NCBI GenBank assembly: GCA_963978545.1
Contig: OZ021723.1
Coordinates: 48,872,569 to 48,936,568 of the forward strand
DNA length: 64,000 bases
DNA from: Linyphia triangularis
Taxonomy: Eukaryota; Arthropoda; Arachnida; Araneae; Linyphiidae
Reading direction: 5' to 3'
Part shown: positions 48,081 to 60,444 of the stretch, piece by piece
Numbering within the stretch: the stretch's first letter is position 1
How the letters are laid out: the number at the start of each line of letters is the position of its first letter
The notes under the pieces: generated by a model
The model's input: the letters and a program-made list of their open reading frames with translations, nothing else
What the model was told of the DNA's origin: nothing
Databases searched by the model: none
Translations under genes and position numbers: made by a program

Positions 48081-51000
48081 CCGCTCCTTCTGTATAGATA
48101 ACGAATAGAAAATTAATCCCCTTATTTTTTATATCTGATTCTATAAATAAAAACAAACAAACTGCAGTTTGAGGTAAACGTTTGTATGTGTTTCAAATTT
48201 CTCGACAAAGTTACTATATTAATGTAATATGCAGAAAATTTTAATCTCAATGCTGTATGAAAATAATAAAACCGATACTGTTCAGAAAAATGTGTTGCCT
48301 ATAGAAATCACTTTGTATACATAATATTGAGACCATGGGAGAAAACTTTCAAAATTCAAGCAAAATTTTAAATTAAAAAAAAATCCATTAAAATTTTGCA
48401 AATGTTGCTTCAAAAGCAAAAATTAGGAATTTTATTCATTTTTTTCTCCACCCACAATATTTCCAATAAGGATCAGCATGTAAACTTAACATGCCCTTAA
48501 AGTGCTATTTGGAGGCACAAACTTAATTTACTTGTATTCTTTACTTGCGCATATCACTTTTAGAAAATATGATATTTACTTTAATTAATTAGTAATGGGT
48601 ACGTTCTTAGGGTTTCAGTGAGCTATTAATGAGATTCTAGCTTTTTAAAAGAAATTTGGCTTATTATTTTTTTATTCTTATATTAGGAGAAGGTTTTTTT
48701 TTGTTATATGGTTATATAAATTTTTAAGGTTTAAACGTGATCAGTGCTTTTTTCTTAATGATAGAGGAAAAAAAACAAAGAAAAAACATATCAACTATAA
48801 TTACATATTAAGAAACAACCAAATACACTGTAGTCTCAGAAAATATTAACCAAATTACAAAATATTATAAGTTATTAGTAAGTAATGGTACATACCTTCT
48901 GCAAGGTGTTGTTTGAACCATTAAAATAAAAATTTCGAATAATAATTAAAAAAAAAAAAAAAAAAGGAATTTAACAAAATAACTTACAAAAACACGGTCC
49001 AGCAACGAGTATATACCCCATTGCTTACAATTTATAATCTTTCTCCAAACTACTAAGAAAGATATTTTTAGTTTAATAGTTTTACAAATATATTAAGTAA
49101 AAAACCTTTTTCTAACATTACGGAGATATTACTAATTTTTTAATTTTTTACTTAGACATAATTTTATTTGTGTGGAATTTGAGAAGTTTAAAAATCAGGC
49201 ATCATTAAAAAAGATCTAGCATTCTAAACATCAAGTGTCACTGTTATTTAGAGAAAAATTGTAATATAAACCTCTTAATATAAACCCATTTAATTACAAA
49301 AAAATTTTGTTATGCAAGAAAAATACAAAGATATTCTTAACAATATTATTATCTATTATTAACTAAAATTTATCTTGAATTATGAAGATTTTTTTTGCGT
49401 TTAGTGGTTTAAAAATGTTTAAAAAAATTGGTAATCACTGAAAAATAAACAGTGATGTTTGGTGATGAAAAATTATTTAAATTTAATGATTATCACACAT
49501 TCGAGTTTCTGACTTAATAATATAGAACTCTATATCCAAAAAAAGAAAAGCAATCATTAACTTTTAAATGAAGTTCTGTGTTGATAATTTTTTCCTTTAA
49601 TAGTTTTTAGAATAATTTACATTACTGATATACTTTATGTATTTTTATTGAATATTGTACATGAGGAGCAATACTACGAAAAAAATTCAATTTAAATATA
49701 AACATAGAATAAAGAGGCATAACAGTAAAAACAATTTTCTAGTTTTAAAAATATTTTTACTATTTACAGCTCAATTTAGCACGAACTTTTTTAACTAATA
49801 TCGCAGCTAACTATAAATATAGTAATACTATATATTTAATGCAAGATTCTACAAATTCTTTATCTTTTAACTATGCATCCTTTTACATTGGTATGTCCAC
49901 TTGAAATTTAATAACAAGTTTAATGACCAAAGGCATTCAAATTAATCTATGAAATACTACACTCACTGTATATTCGTTTTCAACTCCGAATTGTTCTGTG
50001 AAATCCAAAGCCCTTCTGTATCAGCATAAGTATAGTTAGCTTCAATTGGAGAGTTCTTGGAATTTTAATTTGGTGGCATTGCTGATAGAAGCATTTCCAA
50101 TGGGAGCGCATTTGTATTATTTGGGATATTGCAGCATTATGAATTTGAACGAAAGGAGCATTGGGTTTCTTTTTGTATTTTGGAGAGATATGTCAAGTGG
50201 TGGTAATTTGGATGCAGTTGAGTATCTTTCCATATGATATGTATTACATTACTATTCCATGCGTATTATTATTCCACTCGTATATTTTTATGTATCCAAA
50301 GGTTCTTTTAACTTTACCTTCACAAAAGTAGTATTAAAATACATTGCAATACGTTTTCAAAGTTAGTCGATTTTTGATTAATATGGAAATACATAGTTAT
50401 AAAATAAACTTCAAAGGAATAACAACCGATACAGTAATGATGATATATAAATAAATTATAAAGTGTAATGGTTACGAAAATATGTTCGCTAAATTTATAG
50501 AATAATCAACGTTTCTCTACTCTAGTCTGTATTTTCTGAATAATCTTTTCAATATGACTAGAGAATATCATTGTTACTTAAAAATATTTAATTAAATGCA
50601 TATGTTTTATATAAATGATACATTATCATTAAATAATAATAATAATCATAACAACAACAACTATAATTTATTACTTGTTGCATGTACACATGCATTTACG
50701 CATTCCATTAAAACATTTGCAAGTAACAATGATATTCTGTAGCATTGCCATATTGAAAACATGATAGTAATAGAGAATACTTACTAGACTTCCCGTTTTG
50801 GATTTATTGAAAACCATAGTAAAAAAATTTATCAGTTTGTTGGTCTTTTGTTTGATATTATGCAAAGTTGAAACTGGTTGACGGATATTTGCTTGACTTT
50901 CAGTACGTATTCAAAACATACAAAGGGTGACCATACTCTAACAACTTTTGCATTTTAGCTGAGTTTACTTGGGATTAACTGATTTTTTACTATCTGTGGT

Positions 51001-51607
51001 TTAGTAATAGGTTATGACACGTGTTGTAAGTCGGGATATTTATGGAGCAATATTTTAATTTGTAATTTTCTACTCTCTTAATTTTTTAAAGTTTAATTTT
51101 TTTATTTGTTACTTATCTATTTACCATATTAATTATTATTATTATAAATGTTCTGTGTTATTGAAATATGGTGTCGGTAAATTTACAATGTAAAAGTAAA
51201 TCGTCTTTGACGAAATACTTTTTAATGTTATTTCTGATTGAGCAGTGAAACGGTCCCTTTTCCATCATAGCTACAGTAAAATTTCTTCCTTTCTACTAGT
51301 TGATTTTAATTATTCAGTATTACTTTGTATGAAATATAACTCTAGAAAAATCCGTCATTATTCAGAAGAGTTTTGTGTTTAGTATTAAATTACGTTTGAT
51401 AATTAAGGATGTTTTTGTAAAATTTTCTGCCATAAAAAACTGCCGCCAAGAAATTCGGGAAGTAAAATTTCCTTCTGTTGATAGTTCTGACCAAAACTTT
51501 TGCTAGGCCTAGAGTCCCTAGAGTCGAAATGGTGTGTAAAACTTCGGACATTTTTCTTTTTTCATTTTTCTCAGCTCGATTAGAGAGTGTATTTTTGTAT
51601 GCTTATT
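48081..51607. other. AT-rich non-coding stretch
   Basis: No gene seen. A 17-nt A run near 48949. The 63-codon plus ORF at 50046-50237 sits in a small patch of mixed composition; its translation matches nothing I know and the minus strand is equally open, so I do not call it. Confidence 0.5.
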
Positions 51608-51666
51608 GAATTATATATATATATATTATATATATATAATTATAAGAATTATATATATATATATAT
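51608..51666. repeat. (AT)n block with internal palindrome
   Basis: Alternating TA dinucleotides are interrupted symmetrically (TATATTATATATATATAATTATAAGAATTATATATAT), giving strong self-complementarity over about 55 bp. A simple-sequence tract able to extrude as a cruciform; no element boundaries. Confidence 0.9.
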
Positions 51667-54469
51667 CAAAAATGATCACTGAAGTTGAGAAAGTTTAGTG
51701 TCAGAGAAATGAAGGACAAAAATAGGTCGAAGGATTTCATGCATCCTTCTTTTGCTCCATAAATAAGTGTTTAAGTGATATTGTTTAAACAGAGTGGAAA
51801 TGAGTCAAATTTACTAATATTTTTAAATAAATTACGTTCTTATCAAAGCTCTAAAATCACGTGTTTCAACTTTGAATTAGACAACCACTCACTATTTGCA
51901 ATTAAATTGTAAATATATCAATTTGCCTTTTTAGTTTTGTACCATTTACCATCTAATTACAACCACCATTGATGAAGAAAATGTTGTTTTCGAGATTAAA
52001 GTGAAAGGAGTTTCTAAACATACTTTTTTGGTATTATTTTAGGTATTCACATAATAAGAAAATATTCTTGAAATATTTCATATTTAAACAAAGCACCCAT
52101 TTTTTTTGCTAAGCATGTCTTTACATGATTTTGTATTCACGTTTACAATGACTTTGTGCATAATATAATTTTAGAGAAGATTTTTTTTTTTTGTAGTTGG
52201 GAAGATCTCGATTTCAAGTAACAAATTAAAATTTGAATTTTGTGAGTTAATCTCTAATAACATGAACCAAATCAAGATTAAAAGGAAGAACTTCAATCAA
52301 TAATCAGTACTTTGCATGATATAGTTTTTCGAATCAATTTCAGTTCATATATATGGTTAACTATGAGCTATTTAATTAAATTTGAATTCACATTAAAATG
52401 AAACTATTTCTAAAAAACTCTATTCTATCAATTACTGATTGCCTATAGGTTTTTTTTTCCGAAACTATCAATTTATTTTATTGTGTGCAAAGTATTCTAA
52501 CAAAATTAAAAGTGGCTGCATGAAGCCACATATTAAATTTGATAATTTTTCTGACCGATAAATTTACCTAATGGTATCTAAAATATTTAGTTTGTTTTTG
52601 TTAGATACTAATTGATTTTAAAGATTTGAAATTGTAACTATAGAAGATAAGCAATTATTTGTGATAATATATACATGGTTAAATTTGGTAGCAAAGCATG
52701 GGTATAGGCTGGTAAGGGTTGGTAGAATATAATTGTAGACAGTATAGATTAAAAATATTATTACAGTGAAGATGAAGTATCTGAAATAAAATAAATAACA
52801 TGTTTAAAATACAGGAAGTGGAAGAAATGTGAATATATCCAATGCATATACAAAATAGCTACCGCGCCCGAAATTACAAATGCCACAGACATGAACTATG
52901 CATCAAGTTTAGTATCCTGAAGAAACTATTTGGTTAACAAATATAAATATAAACTTTAAGTTACGACATAAGCATACATATGTTTACAGAATGAATCTTT
53001 TAATTTTACTCTATGGAATACAAATATCCCGGTTCCTGGATTTAAGCTAATCTAATTTAGGTAATGCAATCTGTCGAAAAATTATATATCACATCTTTTA
53101 TATAACCCATCTTTTTTATATTCCATCTTTTTTTTATCATAAAATTTGTTTTATGATGTGTTTATGATTATTTTTGGATTAAAATGTATAAACATATTCC
53201 TCATGAAGCTGGTTTTAATATTCTGTTAATTGTACTTTAAAACACAACAACCATATTCATTAAACATTGATTTATACAGACTAAAACATGATGTGTATAA
53301 TATGAAATAAGTTACATAAATATAAGTATAAAAGTGTAACACACTTTTGATTTCTAAGTAAAATTATGTGCATTACATCTATTTTTTTAAATGACTTAAT
53401 ACGCATCCGAACTTCTCCATTTATTGCAAAGAGACTCAATTCTATGAAAGAAAATACACTTCTTTGAATCTTTTGTAACCAATTCATTTCTACATTTCCG
53501 AATACACCGTTCATTTCCTTTTCCTTTATCGTGTCACAGTTCCAACGTCACCTATGAACTTTTCTCAAGTTCCAAGTTCAATATGTCAACAAAACCCAGA
53601 AAAATATATCTATAGATATATTTGTCGCAGAAACAAACATCACGGTACTGAAAAAAGAAAACCAATCGACTAAATCTTTCTTTAGTGACTTGAAGTCTAA
53701 CTTATGAGTTGATTTATGGGTAACAGCTGCCCTTGATGCCTAAATCCGTTCGAATATTGGATGCAGTCCATCAAATACAACCGTCACTTTGAACTTTGGC
53801 CAAAATATTTTCTTTTGTTGGAAGAAACTTGAACAACAAAAAGTCAGGTGAAATAGAGATTTCGAAATTCACTCGAAAACAGAGTTAAGATGCTAGTATT
53901 CTAGCTATATTTCTTCTTTAACAATGTTGTAAAGTATTTTATTCGGTTTGGACAAAGAAGTAAAATTCTTTCCAATAGAGTTTTATTGTAAAATGTATAG
54001 CACAAATTCTTTCATAATATTTTTTAAATAAGTTAAATTATTCTAGCAGCTGCTAAAAAAGAAAATATAAAGTGAATATTTTCTTCGAATTCTATGATTA
54101 ATCTATTAAAAAAAATTCTAGTAAATAAAAAAATGATACTTTACTCCTTTACAGAAAAGGATAAAAAATTGAGGTCGATCAATTACCTTCATTGTGGAAC
54201 AGGAATGCAGTATTGCCACACTCCATATTAAAATCTCTTATACAATAAGTTTAGCGAATGCTAACAACTCTCTCTCTGCCTATTTATTACTGTCTGTCTA
54301 TTTAAATCCTTCCATATATTTAGCAGCTTAATCCTTCCATTATTATTACAGCTTTTACTTTGATAAAATGTTGTGTGCCTTAGGGAAAAAACACAAACAT
54401 CTAAAATTCCAATAAATTTTTCTATTATATATAACAATAAACCTGAAAGACCTTTATTAATAATATTTA
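51667..54469. other. AT-rich non-coding stretch
   Basis: No gene. A perfect 22-bp palindrome, AAATATATCTATAGATATAT plus TT, lies at 53602-53623. The minus ORF at 53281-53514 is unrecognised and probably chance. Confidence 0.5.
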
Positions 54470-54870
54470 CAGAATCACCAAAAAACGAAGGACTTGAACT
54501 TCATGGAATCGTTATATTTCATTTGACGTAATGGAACTTATATATAAGTTTCATTTTCCAGATTGGTCAATGGGGTAACATCAAACGCTCATTACAAACA
54601 ATAATTGAGCACATTATTATTTTTCGAAAAAGCTTTTTACGGATCATTTACTCTGAACAATATCTGGAGTGAAATTATCCAGAGTTAGTTTTAAGGGAAG
54701 TCTGGACTTCATATAACGTTAAAAAACAAGTAAATGCTTTCTGATCTGGAGCAAGACCCACTAAACGAATAAGGTGTAATCACTCTATCACAGATTGAAC
54801 AAGATATTTCCTTTGCACTCTTCCCCTCGGGAAGAGAAAACTTCTTGAGACTTTGAGATTTTGATTAACA
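54470..54870. promoter_or_regulatory. Candidate regulatory island
   Basis: Slightly more balanced composition, no ORF. Notable words: CCAGATTGGTCAATGGGG (about 54559, with an inverted CCAAT core), ACAAACAATAATTGAGC (about 54595, Sox- and homeodomain-like), and CTTCCCCTCGGGAAG (54820-54834, near-perfect inverted repeat). Weak evidence. Confidence 0.2.
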
Positions 54871-55888
54871 ATTTCTTGGAACATTTTTACAATAAAAAGT
54901 ATTGTTTCTTAGAAATGAATTTTGAGGTGTTCCGAATTCGAAAGGAACTTAACCGAAGCCAATGTGTTGAGTTTAACTTTTGTATTTGTAACGCTTCATT
55001 TGTGATCCGGTATTGCCTAAGTATAGTCAGATAAAAAGTGCTTGTACTCTTATATATGAATGGATTTATGTTTTAGGATTAAAGTCTTTTATTGAAATTC
55101 ATTTCCTCATTTAATAATTTAAATTTGGGGGATTATATCCCAAAATCTTTAAATTACATTCAGTTAAATAGTCGAAAGCAATTAAATTCACATTGATCTA
55201 ATTAACAAAGTTTGGGTAATTTATATTTTAAAATTAAATGCTTGTATACATTGAAAATTTAAAAGAGACGGATCAAAATTAATTAACCTGAATGATTTAA
55301 TGAAACATTATTATTGGAATAACTTTCTGCATACCGATTTTTTGGCCCTTCATTTCTTTTTACGTCAAAGTAGTATCATGTATAGAGCTTTGATTTTTTT
55401 TATCATTACTATTGCAGTGATTAATTGCAGTTTTAACAACTTTATAAAATATTTAAAATTGCTCATGTTTTTTTTTTTTACACTAAAAACTAATTACGCA
55501 GTTCAAATAAAATTTGCATCTTAATTCCATTTTGGATTATGTTTTTATTAATTTATTACAAACTTATTAATTTCTTTTATTAGCAGATATTTTTCCAATT
55601 TAACGTTCTATTATTTGATCAACTTAAATCTAAAATAATGCTATTTTTATCCTCTTTTCAAAAGAGAATAATTGGAGAAATTGATCTCCAAAAAGAAAGA
55701 AGTTGTGATTAAATTTATTTTTTATTTCTATGAAATATCATTTTCTTTAATCTAATTTTAAAAGTTATTTGGAAATAAAAATTCGCCATAGGAAAATTTA
55801 TCCCAGAATAGGAAAATATACTTTTATTATTTTTTATCAATGTTAACTCTCCTCCATTAATTATTTAAATGAACAGAAGTGAAATAAT

Positions 55889-55922
<34 letters not shown>

Positions 55923-57146
55923 TTTTTTATTGAAACGTATTGGAAACTAAGGAATTCCCAATTTTTGATCTTTTTCAATTTAATCTTCATTTCCGGTTCA
56001 CGTTTAACCTATCATTGCGCTGATTTCCTTATAATCTAAAAATACACTATTTTAATTAGATACTGTAAGAAAATGTATATAATTAATTTCTTAAACTAGA
56101 AATAGAATGTTGTCTAAAGTTTAGATCTTTGATTAATTCTATATTTTCAATAAAGTTTAAAGTTAATTGAATGTAAGGTATTTCATGTTTCTTTTCAAGT
56201 GAATTTTCATCTTGTCTGCTTTTCTAAATTTGTTTCAGTACTATATGATTTAGGAATAACTGTTAAAAGTTTAACTTAGTTATTTTTTAAATATTTTACA
56301 TTCACTTGGATTTGGCTTATTTGTGGCAGGCGAATATTTGGAGGGCTATTTAACCCACTTGTAGTTACTCAATCTATCTGAAACTTGGCTGTTACTCATT
56401 AGTTATGACAATACATTTCATCAAGTTTGGAGGGCTGTCACTAAAAGAGTCAGAGAATGTTTGTACGACGCATTGTACCATGTTTTGGTAAAAAAAATTA
56501 TTCAATGGCATTGAATAAAACATTTTTTTTTCATAGTCAAACACTGAAAGTATCTATCTAAGATCAAAATCGCTTAAATAATTTGCAAGAATTAGCAATG
56601 TATAAAAGAAAAACAAAATAAATGTATAACTATATGATTTTATGGGTCCACTTTTATTGTAATAATAATATATTACTCTAATTAGCCGCATTGAAGTTAA
56701 AAGCTGCCACATTATTTTACCTGTGTACGACAACAGAAAACTAATTCATACGATTAATCTTTTAATTTCATAGTAAACGTTGCGAAGAATTATATACATT
56801 ATTCGGATGAATATTAGATATCTATTAGGAAGTTTTCAAGACATCTTGTTGGCCTAAGAAGTTGGCAATCGGTGTAAATATGAGAAAATCAAAGTTTTAA
56901 CCCGATTGGATAATGGTAAGACCTGCCTCATCAGCCCTAAAGTTTTTAAAAACAGCTTTTTTACAAAAAAAAAATCGGGGATTTCATCTTATAAAATCGA
57001 AACGGTTTGTCCGAAAAAAGTGTTTGTTGTAACGTTTGCAGAAAATACTCGTGTTTTCAATTTTCACTCCTACAATATACTTGAAAAATATACAGATAAG
57101 GTGGTAGATGGATTTTTCAAGGTTTGCGCCCAAAAAATCAAAACAA
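54871..57146. other. AT-rich non-coding stretch with long poly(T)
   Basis: No gene. A T tract of about 28 nt ends at 55918, followed by a second at 55921-55929. A mixed patch at 56320-56470 resembles decayed repeat text. The short ORF at 56906-57154 ends in the adjacent microsatellite and is unrecognised. Confidence 0.5.
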
Positions 57147-57320
<174 letters not shown>

Positions 57321-57585
57321 AAATTAGCTTGAAACTTGATAACATTAATTTTTGTTCATTGATTTTATTTGTATTCAGATACATAGAAATAAAGTTTAAA
57401 TATAAATTTCTTTAATACGCATATTTTTTAAATAATATATTTGGCCAATTTTATGATGTAGGCAAACAACTTTTCGGCTCTTTTTTCTACTTGTAAACAG
57501 ACTAGAATTGAAAATAATGTTGAATCTAGTAGTTGTGTTTTGTCTTATATAAAATTAGTTGATGGTAAAGTTATAAGGAAAAATA

Positions 57586-57687
57586 ATTGTTTTAACAAGG
57601 TCAAATATATATTTATAACCACTGACGCACGAGACACATCCGAGTGTCAATAGATTATAAATGTATATTTGACCTAGTTAAAATAAT
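57586..57687. repeat. Foldback mini-element, about 100 bp
   Basis: TTTTAACAAGGTCAAATATA onward (57586-57618) is mirrored inverted at 57655-57687 (TTATAAATGTATATTTGACC onward) with about three mismatches in 33. The pairing continues inward imperfectly through ACTGACGC..GAG and GAGTGTCAATAG, leaving a short loop. Similar in size to the hairpins at 13687 and 33371 but unrelated in sequence. Probably a MITE. Confidence 0.8.
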
Positions 57688-57889
57688 CCCCAGAGATTTT
57701 CCCACCTCTTATTTTCCAGAATTTGTGTGTATACGGTTTGTGGTGCATTTAAAAAGTTAATGGTATCTAAATAAAGGAACAAGATATGTAACGAATATAA
57801 ATTCATTGGCATTCCAAGTAAGTTCATTGCATGTAATACATGTTTGTAAAACTGCTCTAAACTGACGGAAAGGCTTCTTTTGAAATCAA

Positions 57890-58700
57890 TTGAAGCATTG
57901 ATAACTCATGTCTTTGCATGGATGACACATTTGTAAAATTTGTACAAATACTTATCGTTTTTGAGGAACCTATGTTTTATGGAAAAATTATTTGAATCAG
58001 ATTTTTTATACTTGGCATGCCACCACCACATTTTAGAAGTAATACTGAAGGCAGTTTTTAATTTTGAGATGGGTGTCAACTATTGGCCCTCAACTACATT
58101 TTTTAAAGATTTTGGACAGGATGGTCCAAAATTGACAAATAATGTTTAAATTAATCTTGATAACTAACAGTTCAAAATTAAAACAGTGTAAATAATCTCT
58201 AACAGATTTATAGGTTTTTTCAGAGTAAATCCAAAAGCCACTTTACGAATATAAACTACAGATATGTTTGATAATTTTATGTTGAGTTGCTCCAAGAAAA
58301 ATGTTTTCGGAATGCCAGATGACATGCATCACTCAGATGGATGGCAAAAGCCACTTACTGTCAAAAAACTTTTGTTTTCAGGAATCAATTTTCTATAAGT
58401 GTCTCAGAGATATTTACAATCACAAGTATATGTTTAGCCATGTTAATGGTAAATTTCCCTTTAATTGTAATTTCATGTTTATGTCAAGTCTAGCTTTAAT
58501 CATCTTGAAGCTGCATTGTCCCTAAACCAAGATTTGCAGTTGTTAAAAACCCAAACCAATACTGACAAAAATGGTCAAATTTCAAAGGTGGCATACTTAT
58601 AAAGCATTCATGATTTTTAATGCCAGAGCGAATTGCTTTTGCTTCTTTATACGAATAAATGAAAGTAAACATGGTTGCAAAAATAATGCCTTTTGAATAA
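57890..58700 (+). pseudogene. Degenerate transposase-like multicopy gene (copy 2)
   Basis: The plus ORF at 57940-58149 reads FLYLACHHHILEVILKAVFN then GVNYWPSTTFFKDFGQDG. This matches the copy-1 block LLWIACRYYMFEVLISDAF and its known continuation in the family. Further on, about 58305-58345, MPDDMHHS and, in another frame, RWMAKA parallel the PDALLRPRWMVKPFA block of copy 1. Weak traces continue to about 58690. The C-x-x-H motif is intact here (Cys 58018-58020). The upstream D-containing motifs are too decayed to read. Opposite orientation to copy 1 and no TIRs located, so it is an older or truncated copy. Confidence 0.65.
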
Positions 58701-60135
58701 AGCAGGGATATGAGGTAAGCAAATTTTTTGAGCTTAAGGAAGAAAACATAGTAGACGATAGAATAGTTAAAGCTTATTTTTTACTCAAAAAAGTCGATTT
58801 CTTGATTAAATAATATTTCCACGAAAACTAGGCATCGACAATTGTTCTTACCATGAGATTATCATTTGGTAATGCAAGGTTTAATTCTTTATTAATGCCG
58901 TCTCCAGCAAATTATTGAAATGCTGTTTCTGAGATACTGAGTGCGAAATTCCTCATCCTCATATTATTCAGGCATTTTATTTGAATTTTTAGGGTTTGAT
59001 AAATACACGATTTCAGTCAAGGTAATACGATAAATCATCCATATATGTACACTTTTTGTATGTTGAATTCAAGAGACATTTTTTAAAAAGAAAATGCACA
59101 GTAAAAGATTATAATTTTTGGAATATGAAGACCTTTGCTAAAAGTTACTTTGTGGGAGGAAAAATACTTCTATTGCAATTTTAAAATGTTCGTTAAATAT
59201 GGAAATACAATAAAAGCTGTAGATCGGATTAAAATAAAAACTGTCCCGTAGTATTCTGAAACTAAAGAGAATTTTGGTGAATAGTATATAAATTCCATTA
59301 TATATTTTTGAAATTGTAAATGTTGTAAATAGAGTTATTTATGCGAGAATTAAGAACTTCAAAAGAATCTATTGTATCCTAATAGAACTGATGAACAGAT
59401 CAGAGTAATGGGCATAGTAAATATATACAGCTAATTAATTAATTGCGTTTAATGGAAAGTTAACTTCGATTCATATATATATTTTTTTTCACTTTTCTGT
59501 GATGAATCAGAGTTTCTGTGCAAGGGAATGTATTTTTTTTTTAAATGCTTTTCGTCACACCTGATAAGAGTAATTTTGAAAAACCTATAGCTGACGATCC
59601 CATGTAGCTCCAACGTTCCAGGAGTTGGGGAAGGTTAGTGAACTAGGTGTGGATCCCCATAGCATATATTTAAAGCAACCAACTAAAAATTTAAATGTTT
59701 TACGCTTATTTGATTTTGTACAATCAACTTAATAAATACTATTTATGTTTAACACAAAATAATTATTATATCTGTTAATCTAACTCTTTTAAGGATGTAT
59801 GTCTCCGAAAAGAAAATTAATGATCCATCAATTCTAATAGTAACTCCAACATATCCATACTATTGGTCTATTCATAAACGTTCAACAAATTTTGGTTATT
59901 TAAAGTTGTAACATTTAAAAAGAAACTATAGAATCCTATATTTAACACTATTAACTTGTATTTTAAAACTATTAACTGTTAAGTGTTATTCTTGACACTA
60001 TAACTACTCTTACTATATTAAAAAGAATAGTTATATAATTCGTCGTTTTTATCTGGCTATTTGTTTACGTGAAGAGTTATTAGTCAAGTGATGGAGAATT
60101 ATCTATAATTAATTTGACTTTTTAAAAACTTTGGA
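58701..60135. other. AT-rich non-coding stretch
   Basis: No gene. A short mixed patch at 59580-59665 (AGCTCCAACGTTCCAGGAGTT) looks like a repeat fragment; I checked it for a tRNA-like fold and saw none. Confidence 0.5.
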
Positions 60136-60155
60136 TTAGTTAAATATAGAGCCCC

Positions 60156-60162
60156 TATAAAA
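60156..60162 (+). promoter_or_regulatory. TATA box inside left TIR
   Basis: CCCCTATAAAAGG lies 8 bp inside the left end and 145 bp before the THAP ATG. The position suits a promoter for the element's gene. The right TIR has TATATTAGG instead, so only the left end keeps the box. Confidence 0.45.
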
Positions 60163-60306
60163 GGAAGGCCGGATCGAACGCCATTTTGTGTCGTAAGGGT
60201 TGCCGCAATTCATGTTTCGACGTAGTTTTGAGTTGGGTGAATGTGCGCTTTCCTCGTTTGGTATTTGTAAAAAGTGATCGTTTTTCTATAATATTTTTTT
60301 TGTAAA

Positions 60307-60444
60307 ATGGGTTGTTGTTTGTCCTCTAATTGCTCAAGTGCGACTAAATATAAAGATTTTGAAAAGAAAAGGAGGTTATTTCAATTTCCAACACAAGCAA
60401 ACAGACGCCAACGTTGGATTCAAAATTGTCACCAAGACAAGTGA
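60307..60444 (+). pseudogene. Truncated THAP zinc-finger domain, 45 codons
   Basis: The ORF starts MGCCLSSNCSSATKYKDFEK and continues through RRLFQFPTQANRRQRWIQNC to a TGA at 60442-60444. THAP domains begin M-x-x-C-x(2-4)-C, contain F-x-F-P followed by R..W, and need a later C-x2-H about 80 residues in. Here C4 and C9 (C-x4-C), FQFP and R-x-x-W are present, but the ORF ends before the C-x2-H pair. THAP domains bind DNA and form the N-terminus of P-element and related transposases. The codons after the TGA do not restore the domain in any frame I read. It may be a first exon whose splice site I cannot identify, or a dead remnant. Confidence 0.7.

Noticed and set aside
50046..50237. 63-codon plus ORF in a patch of balanced composition
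   Set aside because: Both strands are similarly open, no motif recognised and no splice context that I can defend.
59580..59665. Possible tRNA or SINE head
   Set aside because: No cloverleaf, no convincing A and B boxes; only a short mixed-composition patch.
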